From contig DAOULQ010000210.1 in NCBI GenBank assembly GCA_034419095.1, positions 1 to 21,930 on the forward strand: a stretch of DNA of 21,930 nt, written 5' to 3'. Both the position numbers and the translations under genes were made by a program. The notes beneath the pieces were generated by a model that worked only from the letters and a program-made list of their open reading frames with translations, searched no databases and was not told where the DNA came from. The DNA is from UBA7937 sp034419095 (lineage in GTDB: Bacteria; Chloroflexota; Anaerolineae; UBA7937). Shown here piece by piece: positions 1 through 8,160 of this stretch. Numbering within the stretch: the first letter of the stretch is position 1; each line of letters opens with the position of its first letter.

Positions 1-941
1 TTGCCGATCGTGAGGGCTGCCGTCCTCTCCACAAACTTGTCCACAAAGGGTTGGAAGATCGACTCGTGGACATAGATACGGTTGATGGCGTTGCATATCT
101 GTCCCATATTGCGGAAGGAGCGGTAGACGCCCCCCTTCACCGCAGCATTGAGATCGGCGTCCTCGCATACGATGAGGGGGCAATGGCCACCCAGTTCCAG
201 GGAGAGGTGCTTGAGATCTTCGGCAGCCAGGCGCATGATCTCCTTGCCGGTCTCCGTTTGGCCAGTGAGGGCTACCTTTCGACACAAAGGGTTCACTACC
301 AGCGCCCTTCCTACCTCGGTGCCGGGCCCGGTAACGATGTTCAACACCCCTGGCGGGGCCCCGGCCTCCTGCAGTAGCGCTACGAATCGGGTGGCGGCCA
401 ATGGCGCCACACTAGGGGGCTTGGCCACCACGGTGCAACCAGCGATGAGGGCGGGCCCTAACTTCCAAGAGAGTAAAAGCACCGGATAATTCCAAGGGCC
501 AATGGCGACCACGGGGCCAATGGGCTGCCAGATGACGATGCTGCGCCGGCTGGTGGAATCGGTGGGGATCGTCTCCCCGGTCATCCTCCGCGCCTCCTCG
601 GCAAAGTACTCCAAGGCTTCCGCCGAGGCGTTGATCTCCCCTATCGCCTCCTTTAAGGGCTTACCTTGCTCCATCGTCAAGACTCGCCCTAACTCCTCTC
701 GCCGCTCCCGGGCCAACTGAGCAGCCTGACGCAGTATGGTACCCCTCTTGATGGGCGGCAAGCCACTCCACCCCTTGAAGGCTCGATCTGCAGCCTCCAA
801 GGCCCTCTGGGCATCTTTGGGTCCTCCCTTAGGAACATGGGCGATCACCTCGAAGGTGGCGGGGTTGATCACCTCGAAGGTCTCGCCCCCCTGGGCATTC
901 ACCCATTCCCCATCGATTAACATACGAACTTCTTCCATCAT
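1..941 (-). CDS. NAD(P)-dependent aldehyde dehydrogenase, N-terminal 313 residues, cut by window edge
   Basis: The frame stays open to the left edge, so the C-terminal third lies outside the window. The product should oxidise an aldehyde to a carboxylic acid in the cytoplasm. The family signature is clear: GPWNYPV for the oxyanion Asn, the cofactor-loop motif TGQTETGKE, the general base Glu in SLELGGHCP (about residue 249) and the nucleophilic Cys in MGQICNAINR (Cys283). The 34-residue spacing between Glu and Cys is the family's usual one. EQGKPLKEA near residue 90 resembles the semialdehyde and betaine aldehyde branches. The start at 941 has AAAGGAG six bases upstream; a second ATG follows directly at 938. 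The gene begins 20 bases after the alcohol dehydrogenase stop, so it is the next operon member and probably oxidises an aldehyde made by that pathway. The substrate is not readable. Confidence 0.93.
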   Translation of the reverse strand, partial: MMEEVRMLIDGEWVNAQGGETFEVINPATFEVIAHVPKGGPKDAQRALEAADRAFKGWSGLPPIKRGTILRQAAQLARERREELGRVLTMEQGKPLKEAIGEINASAEALEYFAEEARRMTGETIPTDSTSRRSIVIWQPIGPVVAIGPWNYPVLLLSWKLGPALIAGCTVVAKPPSVAPLAATRFVALLQEAGAPPGVLNIVTGPGTEVGRALVVNPLCRKVALTGQTETGKEIMRLAAEDLKHLSLELGGHCPLIVCEDADLNAAVKGGVYRSFRNMGQICNAINRIYVHESIFQPFVDKFVERTAALTIG

Positions 942-961
942 CTAACGCTCCTTTACACGCC

Positions 962-2005
962 TTACGGGGTTATCAATACCTTCATCGCCTTCTTGGAAGC
1001 AGCGAGGACAAAGGCTTCTTCCACCTGGGATAGAGGAAAGCGGGCAGTGATGAGAGAGGAGAGATCGACCCTTCCCGAGGCTACAATCTCCATGCTTTTT
1101 CTGTACTGATAGTTGCTGGAACCGGTGGTCCCCGTGACCACCAGTTGCTTATAATGGACTCTGTTGGAGTTGAAGTTTATGAATTCTCGTCCTTGGGGGA
1201 GGCCACCGAAGAAGTTGATACGGCCCTGGGGTGCTGCCAAATCCAGCGCCTGCTCTTGGGCCGCAGGCGAGGGAGCAGCCACGATGATGACATCGACTCC
1301 CCGACCGTCGGTGGCTCCTCTAATGACAGCCGCAAGGTCCTCCTTCGCGGGGTTGATAGCCAGATCGGCTCCGAACTCTAAGGCTTCGGTGAGGCGCTCT
1401 TCGATCATTTCACTGATGATAACCTTTGATGCTCCACTCAAGGAGGCGAGAAACAGATGCATGATGCCGATGGGACCCGCTCCTACGATGAGTACCGATT
1501 CACCAGGCTCGATTCGGCAAGCGCGCGAGCCGTTGTAGCAGCAGGAGAAGGGTTCGTTGAGGGCCGCTTCCTCGAAGGAGACCCCTTCGGGGAGAGGCAC
1601 GATATTCCCCTGGCGAATCGCCTTCTTGGGGATGAGCATATATTCGCTGAAGGCCCCATCGAGGCTGATGCCGAAGGCTTCATATGTAGGGCAGAGATGG
1701 TTATGCCCTTGAACGCATTGTTCACACCCCCCACAGCCGATATTGGGGGCGATGGCGATCCTCATCCCCGGAGTGAGAGATCGCACCATCGACCCTATCT
1801 CTGCCACCTCTCCGGCGAATTCGTGTCCTAGGATGCGAGAGGTGCCTGGAGGTATCTTGAAATGACCGGAAGAGTAGATCCTGAGGTCGGTACCACAGAT
1901 GCTCGTTGCCCTCACCCGCAGGAGGGCTTCCTCATCGTTGATGGTGGGGCGGGGCACCTCTTCCACTCGCATCTCTCCCACATCGTGGTAGACCGCCGCT
2001 AGCAT
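962..2005 (-). CDS. Zinc-dependent medium-chain alcohol/polyol dehydrogenase
   Basis: This 347-residue protein is full length for the sorbitol/threonine dehydrogenase branch of the MDR superfamily. It should reversibly oxidise a hydroxyl group of a polyol or sugar with NAD(P). Catalytic zinc ligands are visible as Cys37 (SICGTD), His61-Glu62 (GHEFAGEV) and Glu151 (NEPFSC). The structural zinc site is complete with Cys91, Cys94, Cys97 and Cys105 (CGGCEQC, then HLC). The Rossmann glycine motif GAGPIG is at 175-180. Its AAAGGAGG ribosome site lies inside the last codons of the upstream Gfo/Idh gene, a rather long 13 bases from the ATG, which suggests translational coupling. Sorbitol, threonine or another secondary alcohol are all possible substrates; the sugar operon argues for a polyol or sugar. 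Confidence 0.92.
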   Translation of the reverse strand: MLAAVYHDVGEMRVEEVPRPTINDEEALLRVRATSICGTDLRIYSSGHFKIPPGTSRILGHEFAGEVAEIGSMVRSLTPGMRIAIAPNIGCGGCEQCVQGHNHLCPTYEAFGISLDGAFSEYMLIPKKAIRQGNIVPLPEGVSFEEAALNEPFSCCYNGSRACRIEPGESVLIVGAGPIGIMHLFLASLSGASKVIISEMIEERLTEALEFGADLAINPAKEDLAAVIRGATDGRGVDVIIVAAPSPAAQEQALDLAAPQGRINFFGGLPQGREFINFNSNRVHYKQLVVTGTTGSSNYQYRKSMEIVASGRVDLSSLITARFPLSQVEEAFVLAASKKAMKVLITP

Positions 2006-2014
2006 GACCTTCGT

Positions 2015-3043
2015 CTAGCCTCCTTTGAAAGGCAGATCCACTGGCCTCCCGGTCTCTATGGACCGATTCGCTGCCAAGACCCCCTCCAAGGCTCGTTTCC
2101 CATCCTCGCCCGTTACAGCGGGCTCTTGTTCTTTGATTATGCAGTCCACGAAGTGGCGATCCTCGGCTATGTACGCCTGTCGGAACCGCTCTCGCCATCC
2201 GGGGAAGTTGGAGGCCACGAGGCCAGTGCTTTTCGTGCAACTCACCACAGCCGTGTCTTGTAGTTGGCCGATGAGGATCACTCCCTCACTCCCCAAGACT
2301 TCCGCCCGGGCATCGTAACCATAGCCGACAGGACAGCTGCCCTCTATAACCCCTAAGGTTCCGTTCTTCAAGTGGAGGGAGACTATGGCGTTGTCATAGA
2401 AATTAGGGAATTCTTCCTTGAGGTCGAAGCACTTGAGGGTGTTGGCCTCCGCGTAGATTCTCTCGAACTCACCTTCCGCCAGCCAGCGGATGGTGTCGAA
2501 ATCATGGCTATTCACCTCGGCTAACATGCCATTACTGGTACGGGGGTCGCAAGCCCACCGCGGAGGTAGTCCCGGCCCGCGGGTGAGAGAACGGACCAGC
2601 ATAGGGCTTCCGATTTCTCCTCCCTCGATCCGTTTCTTAGCAGCGGTGAAAACGGGGTCGAAGCGGCGCATGAAGCCCATCTGCAATATCACCCCCGCCT
2701 TTCTAGTGGCCTGGATCATCTCCTCCGCCTCCTCCAGAGTCAGGGCCATGGGCTTCTCACAGAAGATATGCTTCCCTGCTTCGGCTGCTGTGACGGCGAT
2801 CTCGGCATGGGTGAAGGTGGGCGTGGTGATGCAGATAGCATCGATCTCCGCCCTGTCTAGGGCCTGGCAGAGATCAGGGGAAAAAGGGTCTACACCCAGG
2901 TCCTTTGCCCTCTCCCTAGCCAATTCCAGATCGGCGTCCACGACGGCAACCAGGGAGGCCCCTGGCACGTTCTCCCTAAAGTTCGTAGCGTGCACCATGC
3001 CGGCTCGCCCAACACCGACAACGCATACCCTCACAGGGTTCAC
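2015..3043 (-). CDS. Gfo/Idh/MocA family NAD(P)-dependent sugar/inositol oxidoreductase
   Basis: An N-terminal Rossmann fold starts with RVCVVGVGRAG (glycines about 10-15), followed by the conserved CEKPMAL (EKP at 96-98) and QMGFMRRFDP. The C-terminal half carries the SHDFDTIRWL motif with His180 and Asp183, typical of the catalytic region of inositol and sugar dehydrogenases. The frame can be extended back to an ATG at 3124, but I chose the GTG at 3043. A GAGGAG site sits 7 bases before it, and the Rossmann strand then starts at residue 4 as usual in this family. The choice gives 342 residues and removes an overlap with the preceding lipoprotein gene. It probably oxidises or epimerises a cyclic polyol or sugar through a keto intermediate, together with the neighbouring epimerases and dehydrogenases. 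Confidence 0.9.
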   Translation of the reverse strand: MNPVRVCVVGVGRAGMVHATNFRENVPGASLVAVVDADLELARERAKDLGVDPFSPDLCQALDRAEIDAICITTPTFTHAEIAVTAAEAGKHIFCEKPMALTLEEAEEMIQATRKAGVILQMGFMRRFDPVFTAAKKRIEGGEIGSPMLVRSLTRGPGLPPRWACDPRTSNGMLAEVNSHDFDTIRWLAEGEFERIYAEANTLKCFDLKEEFPNFYDNAIVSLHLKNGTLGVIEGSCPVGYGYDARAEVLGSEGVILIGQLQDTAVVSCTKSTGLVASNFPGWRERFRQAYIAEDRHFVDCIIKEQEPAVTGEDGKRALEGVLAANRSIETGRPVDLPFKGG

Positions 3044-3108
3044 TCTTCCGCTCCTCTCGCAGGAAGGCGTCTGAGGCTCGTGCTCAAACCTGAAATACCC
3101 TCTTGCTA

Positions 3109-3534
3109 TTATTTCCCCAAACAAGCCAATATCTGATCACGGCTCGTGATGATGATCGCCGGTCGTCCTTCATAGCTCTCAATCGTCCCTACAATCCGCA
3201 CACAATCCTTGCCCGCCAAGTCAGACAAATCGAGGTCGAACGAAACGCCATAAAACGAACCTGGTTCGTTACTCATAATCACGAGGTAGGCTTCCCCCGA
3301 CTTATCAACACGGAGGATTGGTCCCTCGACACATTGTGATTGGCCTAGATAATTTGGCGCCGACTTCCAGGAGACGCACTCGAAGAGGCGTGTTGGCGTA
3401 GGCCGACCACCCTCACCCGTTTCGGCTGTGAAAGTTGCGGCTGGCTTAGGCCACTCTTGGTAAAAGGTGCCTTTCGGTGCACAGGCCGATAAAAGAAGCA
3501 CGGAAAGCAAGATAAGCACCAAGAGTCTCCTCAT
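3109..3534 (-). CDS. Small lipoprotein with a probable OB-fold domain, function unknown
   Basis: The 141-residue product begins MRRLLVLILLSVLLLSACAP, a type II signal peptide with lipobox LSAC and lipidated Cys18. Residues about 63-136 alternate short beta-strand-like stretches and end with VRIVGTIESYEGRPAIIIT, which resembles the strand pattern of OB-fold domains in other bacterial lipoproteins. That resemblance is recognised by eye and is tentative. A GGAGG site lies 8 bases before the ATG. The gene sits 98 bases after the second epimerase and 65 bases before the Gfo/Idh start, in the same direction. It is therefore probably co-transcribed with a sugar catabolism operon where a lipoprotein other than the transport receptor is not expected. 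It could help bind substrate at the cell surface or be an unrelated insertion. Confidence 0.75.
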   Translation of the reverse strand: MRRLLVLILLSVLLLSACAPKGTFYQEWPKPAATFTAETGEGGRPTPTRLFECVSWKSAPNYLGQSQCVEGPILRVDKSGEAYLVIMSNEPGSFYGVSFDLDLSDLAGKDCVRIVGTIESYEGRPAIIITSRDQILACLGK

Positions 3535-3632
3535 TTCGTCAACCTCCGTTCTTTGCTAGATCTCTACCCCTCTACGCTAAATGGCAAATGGAGCCGATCT
3601 TGGCCGCTAAACGCTAGAACGACCTGATACCC

Positions 3633-4499
3633 TCAGACCTCCCTCTCGTACTGGCGAAGACGGATTATACACTCTGCCGCATAGAGATCCCTAAGGTGCT
3701 GATAACGCTTTAGCCGCGCTGCGATGTAGGGATCCGGCACGGGCGGCAAAGGCTCCAAAGCCAGGGCTCCTTGGTAATCGATCTCCTTTAGGGCCTTCAC
3801 TATGGCCCCAAAGTCGGTATGGCCGTAGCCCACCGCCTGCCGGTTGCTGTCGGCGATATGTACATTGACCAAGAGTTCTCCAGCCTTCCGTATGGCCTCG
3901 GCGGGGTCTTTCTCCTCGATGTTCATATGGAAGGTATCGAGGTGGAGTTTTACCGCCCTCGACCCCACATCGGAGACGAAACGGAGCCCCTGGTCCACGT
4001 TGTTGACCAGGAAGGTTTCGTAGCGGTTGATGGGCTCGATGGCCAAAAAGATGCCCTTCTCCTCGGCGTAGGCAGCGGCAGTTTTTACCGATTCTAGGGC
4101 GTAGTTCCACTCCCTCGCCGCTGCGGCCACCCACTCCTCCTCACTTCCATAGTGGCCCACCGGGCTGGTCTTGGCCACCGCTGAGGGGACGACGATGATC
4201 AGCGGCGCACCTACATCCACAGCCAACTCTACACACTCCCGCAGATATTCAACAGCCCTCCCCCTTACCTCGGGATCGGGGTTAGCCAAATCCCTCTCCT
4301 CGGTGGGCCAGGGGTAGATGCCAGCGATGGAGAGAACCTGGAGGCCAAACTCCCGACAAAGCCCACGGATCTCCGCCCCGCGGTAAAGACGGGGCTCGCC
4401 CATGAGTTCTACCCCATCGTAGCCATATCTCTTCAGACGCTCGAAGGTCTCCCGCAAGGGCTCATCACCATAGATCCAGTTGCTGACGGAGTACTTCAT
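3633..4499 (-). CDS. Ketose 3-epimerase-family sugar isomerase/epimerase, paralogue B
   Basis: This 288-residue TIM-barrel protein belongs to the xylose isomerase-like / AP endonuclease 2 superfamily. Its metal ligands match the D-tagatose/D-psicose 3-epimerase family: Glu155 (AIEPINRYE), Asp188 (HLDTFHMNIEE), His214 (VHIADSNR) and Glu249 (ALEPLPP). Each lies exactly three residues after the positions known for the Pseudomonas cichorii D-tagatose 3-epimerase (152, 185, 211, 246). The frame can be extended upstream to 4622, but the ATG at 4499 is right: AGGAAG lies just before it, and the start aligns with the paralogue MKYSxSNWIYGDEPLR. It begins 19 bases after the stop of its paralogue. It probably epimerises a ketose or keto-polyol at C3; inosose isomerase-type activities remain possible. 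Confidence 0.9.
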   Translation of the reverse strand: MKYSVSNWIYGDEPLRETFERLKRYGYDGVELMGEPRLYRGAEIRGLCREFGLQVLSIAGIYPWPTEERDLANPDPEVRGRAVEYLRECVELAVDVGAPLIIVVPSAVAKTSPVGHYGSEEEWVAAAAREWNYALESVKTAAAYAEEKGIFLAIEPINRYETFLVNNVDQGLRFVSDVGSRAVKLHLDTFHMNIEEKDPAEAIRKAGELLVNVHIADSNRQAVGYGHTDFGAIVKALKEIDYQGALALEPLPPVPDPYIAARLKRYQHLRDLYAAECIIRLRQYEREV

Positions 4500-4518
4500 G
4501 GCCAGACTTCCTGGGGTA

Positions 4519-5385
4519 TCAACTGGCCGCTTTCTCGTAGGCCCGTAGCCAGGTGATACACTCTTCAGCGTAGGTGTCCCATAGGTGCTTATAGCGCTCC
4601 ATGCGGACGGCCAGGAGGGCATTGGGTTCGGGGGGCACAGGTTCCATGGTCAGGAGTCCCTGATAGCCGCTCTCCTTCAGGGCCTTCATGATGGCCGCGA
4701 AATCGGTGTGCCCGTGGCCTACCGGCCCCCGTTGGCTATCGGAGACGTGCATGTTGACCAAGAGGCTCCCGGCCTCGCGGATCGCCTCGGCGGGATCCGG
4801 TTCCTCGATGTTCATATGGAAGGTGTCGAGATGAATCTTCACCGCCTCGGAGCCCACCTCCGAGATGAAACGAAGCGCTTGATCGACGTTGTTAATCAAG
4901 AAGCTCTCGTAACGGTTGATGGGCTCGATGGCCAGGAGCACGCCCTTCTGCTCGGCATAGGCAGCCGCTTTCCGCACCGATTCCGCGGCGTAGCCCCATT
5001 CCCTGGTCACCGCCTCTTTCCAGGCTTTCTCACTATCCGGCTGGCCGATGGGACTGGTTCTCCCCGCCGAGGCAGGGATGACCACCACCAGAGAGGCTCC
5101 TACCCCTACAGCCAGATCCACGCATTGGGCGGCATAGTTCAGGGCCTTCTGGCGCATCTGGGAGTCTGGATGAGCGAGATCCCTTTCCAGGGGCCAGATC
5201 GACCAGGCCAGGACGGAGAGGACGGAGAGCCCGAACTCCTGGCAGAGCCCTTTGACCTCCTGAATGTCATAGCGCTGGGGCTCGCCCACCAGTTCTACAC
5301 CGTCGTAGCCATACTTCTTCAGGCGTTGGAAGGTAGCGCGCAGGGGTTCGTCGCCATAGATCCAGTTGCTGATGGAGTACTTCAT
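4519..5385 (-). CDS. Ketose 3-epimerase-family sugar isomerase/epimerase, paralogue A
   Basis: This is the first of two adjacent paralogues, also 288 residues, with the same start (MKYSISNWIYGDEPLR) and the same TIM-barrel layout. Metal ligands are Glu154, Asp187 (KIHLDTFHMNIEE), His213 (MHVSDSQRG) and Glu248 (TMEPVPP), so both copies look catalytically intact. The copies differ most around residues 38-45 and 58-70 (APxxxYP-like loop versus AWSIWPLE) and at 106-122, regions that line the substrate pocket in this fold. That suggests different substrates or epimers instead of simple dosage. AAAGGAG precedes the ATG by six bases. It follows the permease gene after a 131-base gap that contains an inverted repeat. 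Confidence 0.9.
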   Translation of the reverse strand: MKYSISNWIYGDEPLRATFQRLKKYGYDGVELVGEPQRYDIQEVKGLCQEFGLSVLSVLAWSIWPLERDLAHPDSQMRQKALNYAAQCVDLAVGVGASLVVVIPASAGRTSPIGQPDSEKAWKEAVTREWGYAAESVRKAAAYAEQKGVLLAIEPINRYESFLINNVDQALRFISEVGSEAVKIHLDTFHMNIEEPDPAEAIREAGSLLVNMHVSDSQRGPVGHGHTDFAAIMKALKESGYQGLLTMEPVPPEPNALLAVRMERYKHLWDTYAEECITWLRAYEKAAS

Positions 5386-5433
5386 GGCCTGCTCCTTTCC
5401 TCAACCAGGCCTCTTCGATCGCCTCATAGATGG

Positions 5434-5464
5434 GGAGAGAAGTGGGGGTGCCCCTTGCCTCTCC
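5434..5464 (-). repeat. Intergenic hairpin between permease and epimerase genes
   Basis: Arms GGAGAG and CTCTCC (six pairs) enclose an internal loop and an inner G-run/C-run pairing. There is no following U-tract on the minus strand, so it is more likely an RNA-stability or processing stem inside the operon mRNA than a terminator. Confidence 0.4.
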
Positions 5465-5516
5465 TCAAGAGCCCCCCCAAACAGAAACCCGCTTCTATGA
5501 CCAGAATGAATGAGAC

Positions 5517-6551
5517 TCAACCCCCGTACCTTCTTCGCAGTTGATCGAAGAGGACAACCCCGATGATCAGCAAGCCCATGACTACCTTCTGGGCGAAGTC
5601 CTGCATGTTGTGTAGGTTCAAAACGTTGCTCAGGATGCCCATGATGAGAGCGCCGAACAATGTGCCGATGACGCTGCCCTCGCCACCGAAGAGGTTGGTT
5701 CCCCCGATGACCACGGCAGAAATGCTTTCCAAGTTCGCTGGGTCTGCCATCAAGGCGTTGGCGGAGTTCATACGTCCCACCAGCACCATGCCAGCCAGCC
5801 CTGACAGCAACCCCGAGAGGGTGTAAACCATGATCTTGGTGCGGTCAACATTGATGCCTGAGACCCGGGCCGCCTCTCTATTCCCGCCCACGGCGAAGAG
5901 GCTACGTCCAAAACCGGTGTGCATCAAGATCACCCAACCGGCAACCACGACCAGCAAGCCGATGAGAGCCCCTGCTGGGAAGCCGAGGATATCCCCACTC
6001 CCCATCCAGATGATCTCCGGGGGCAGATAAGCCTTCAGGGTGACGGCTGTCAGGTGAGAGGGGACGGGCAACCCGCCGGTCAAGATGAGGGCCACGCCAC
6101 GGGCTGTGCCCATCATCCCCAAGGTAGCGATGAAATCGGGGATCCTTCCCTTGGTGATGATCAGGCCGTTGATGAAACCTAGCGCGGCTCCGGCCGCCAA
6201 GCCAAGCAGTATTGCGGGCCAAACAGGTACCAGCCAGTAGCAATAGGCTACCGAAGCCAAAGAGCCTGAGAAGGCGAGGATAGCCCCTACAGACAAGTCG
6301 ATGCCCGCCGAGATGATGACCAACGTTTGGGCCACGGCCACAATGATGCCCGGGGCTGTTCGCGCTCCCACGTTGCTGGCATTGGTAACGCTGAAGAAAC
6401 GGGGCGCCGTCGCAACATACCAGACAAAGAGAACCACGGCAAAAACCAGTACGGTCCTGATCCCAAGCCGTACCCTCACTGCGGGTGTGGCTACCCATGT
6501 CCTGACCCGTCCCAAGCCTGAAACGCTCGATCCCGAAGGGTTCTCAGCCAT
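5517..6551 (-). CDS. Sugar ABC transporter permease, RbsC family
   Basis: The 344-residue product is a polytopic membrane protein with about eight to ten hydrophobic segments starting near residue 27 (VRLGIRTVLVFAVVLFVWYV). It carries family landmarks such as AGIDLSVGAILAFSG, the cytoplasmic coupling-loop region GGNREAARVSGINV and the C-terminal VIGGTNLFGGEGSV. These are typical of the ribose/xylose/autoinducer-2 permease family. AGGAG lies six bases before the ATG and only 13 bases separate it from the ATPase gene. A single permease gene is seen, so the channel is presumably a homodimer, as in RbsABC. It sits in the cytoplasmic membrane and imports the sugar delivered by the lipoprotein receptor at 9044-10309. 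Confidence 0.95.
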   Translation of the reverse strand: MAENPSGSSVSGLGRVRTWVATPAVRVRLGIRTVLVFAVVLFVWYVATAPRFFSVTNASNVGARTAPGIIVAVAQTLVIISAGIDLSVGAILAFSGSLASVAYCYWLVPVWPAILLGLAAGAALGFINGLIITKGRIPDFIATLGMMGTARGVALILTGGLPVPSHLTAVTLKAYLPPEIIWMGSGDILGFPAGALIGLLVVVAGWVILMHTGFGRSLFAVGGNREAARVSGINVDRTKIMVYTLSGLLSGLAGMVLVGRMNSANALMADPANLESISAVVIGGTNLFGGEGSVIGTLFGALIMGILSNVLNLHNMQDFAQKVVMGLLIIGVVLFDQLRRRYGG

Positions 6552-6564
6552 TTGTGTCTCCTTT

Positions 6565-8055
6565 TTATCTCAATACAGCATCTCTCATGAGATCTTCCTG
6601 GGATGCCTGACTTCTCTCATACTCGGCTACGAAGGAACCACCAGCCATCACCAGAATACGGTCAGCCATAGCCAAAACCTCTGGCAGCTCAGAGGAAATC
6701 ATGATAATCCCCACCCCCTGTTTGGCCAGGTCGTTCATCAAACGGAAGACCTCCACCTTAGCCCCCACATCTATCCCTCTGGTGGGCTCGTCGAAGATCA
6801 AGATCTTCGCCTGGCTACACAACCACTTGGCCAAGGCAACCTTTTGCTGATTGCCGCCGCTGAGAAACTCGACCAACTGGCTCATCCTGGGTGTATGGAT
6901 AGCCAACTCCTCGACGTATCTCTCTGCCGATGCTCTCTCTTCATCGTGCCTGAGGAAGCCCAATCGAGTCATCTTTTTTAGACTGGCCAAAGTGATGTTG
7001 GCCGGGATGGCCAGTCGAGGCACGAGTCCATCTTTCCTGTCCTCGGTGAGATAACCGAGGCCAAACTCGATCGCCTCTGCGGGAGAGGAGATTTCGACCT
7101 TCCTACCGTCAAGAAAGATCTCACCGCTGTCGATGAGATCAACCCCAAAGAGGGCGTGAGCGAAATCTGTGCGACCGGCTCCCAACACGCCAAAGATGCC
7201 CAGGATCTCGCCCTCATGCAGGCTCAGGTTGAGATCGTTCAGCATACCCTTCACCGTCAAACCTTGGACCCTCAAGAGTTCCCTGCCCCGTTCTATATCC
7301 TCTTTGGGGAAGTGCTCTTCAATCTCCCTGCCCACCATCATCCTAATCAAGGTGGCTTCGTCCGCCTCGTCCACCGCGAGGGTGCCTATCTTGGCGCCAT
7401 CACGAAGAACAGTCGCTCGCTGGCCGACCTGGGGAACCTCGACTAACCGATGGGAGACATAGATGATGGCTACCCCTTTCTCTTGAAGCCCTCGCATGAT
7501 GTTGAAAAGCCGCTCCCGCTCCTCATCGGATAGGGCTGATGAGGGCTCATCTAATAGCAAGATCTGCGCGTTCATAGACAAAGTCTTGGCGATCTCGGTC
7601 AACTGCTGTTCGCCCATGCTGAGGTTGCCGACACGCTCCCGGGGGTCGATATCAACACCTAGATCATCTAGAATCCCCTTGGCCTGCGACGTCGCTGCGG
7701 ACCAATCAACGATCCCGAACGGTTTACGCTTGGGGAGCCTGCCCAAGAAGATATTCTCGGCCACGCTAAGACCAGAGATGACGCTTAGTTCTTGATAAAC
7801 CATCCCTATCCCCAACTCCCGCGCATGCATCGGGCTTTCGATGTCGACCTCCTGATCACGAAGGAAGATCCGACCGCTATCCTTCGGCAGAGAGCCGCTG
7901 AGGATCTTCATGAAGGTTGACTTGCCCGCACCGTTCTCCCCCAGAAGAACATGGACCTCTCCCTCATAGAGGTCGAAATCCACGTGATCAAGGGCGTGGA
8001 CACCCGGGAAACTCTTGTCGATCGCTTCAGTCCGCAAGACCTGCGAAGAAGACAT
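6565..8055 (-). CDS. Sugar ABC transporter ATP-binding protein, RbsA family (two ABC domains)
   Basis: The 496-residue protein has two tandem nucleotide-binding domains, as in RbsA, MglA and XylG. Domain 1 has an intact Walker A (GENGAGKST, 39-47), signature LSMGEQQ (145-151) and Walker B ILLLDEP (165-171). Domain 2 has the degenerate Walker A usual for this family (GVLGAGRTD, about 289-297), signature LSGGNQQKV (398-406) and Walker B ILIFDEPTRG. It would power sugar uptake on the cytoplasmic face with the RbsC-like permease that follows. AAGGAGG lies about 11 bases before the ATG, slightly long. It is preceded by a 105-base AT-rich gap with a possible internal promoter. Confidence 0.95.
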   Translation of the reverse strand: MSSSQVLRTEAIDKSFPGVHALDHVDFDLYEGEVHVLLGENGAGKSTFMKILSGSLPKDSGRIFLRDQEVDIESPMHARELGIGMVYQELSVISGLSVAENIFLGRLPKRKPFGIVDWSAATSQAKGILDDLGVDIDPRERVGNLSMGEQQLTEIAKTLSMNAQILLLDEPSSALSDEERERLFNIMRGLQEKGVAIIYVSHRLVEVPQVGQRATVLRDGAKIGTLAVDEADEATLIRMMVGREIEEHFPKEDIERGRELLRVQGLTVKGMLNDLNLSLHEGEILGIFGVLGAGRTDFAHALFGVDLIDSGEIFLDGRKVEISSPAEAIEFGLGYLTEDRKDGLVPRLAIPANITLASLKKMTRLGFLRHDEERASAERYVEELAIHTPRMSQLVEFLSGGNQQKVALAKWLCSQAKILIFDEPTRGIDVGAKVEVFRLMNDLAKQGVGIIMISSELPEVLAMADRILVMAGGSFVAEYERSQASQEDLMRDAVLR

Positions 8056-8102
8056 CGATTACACAACCTCCTTATTGGATAAACCTCCTACCGAGGAATA
8101 AG

Positions 8103-8149
8103 ATTATATTCCTAATTGTTATTGTATCATTGCCCAACTTCACCTGCAA
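8103..8149 (-). promoter_or_regulatory. Possible internal promoter upstream of the ATPase gene
   Basis: On the minus strand TTGCAG (8149-8144) and TACAAT (8126-8121) are 17 bases apart, and a second -10-like TATAAT lies at 8108-8103. The gap is notably AT-rich compared with the flanking genes. The -35 match is poor (3 of 6), so this is tentative. It would allow transporter expression separate from the receptor and dehydrogenase genes. Confidence 0.35.
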
Positions 8150-8160
8150 ATTAAGAACCC

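Noticed and set aside
3633..4622. Longer frame for epimerase B starting at 4622
   Set aside because: The extra 41 residues overlap the upstream paralogue gene, while the ATG at 4499 aligns with the paralogue start and has a ribosome site.
4585..5544. 319-codon plus-strand frame opposite epimerase A
   Set aside because: It is an antisense shadow of a clear coding gene, with His/Gly/Leu-rich composition typical of such frames and no domain.
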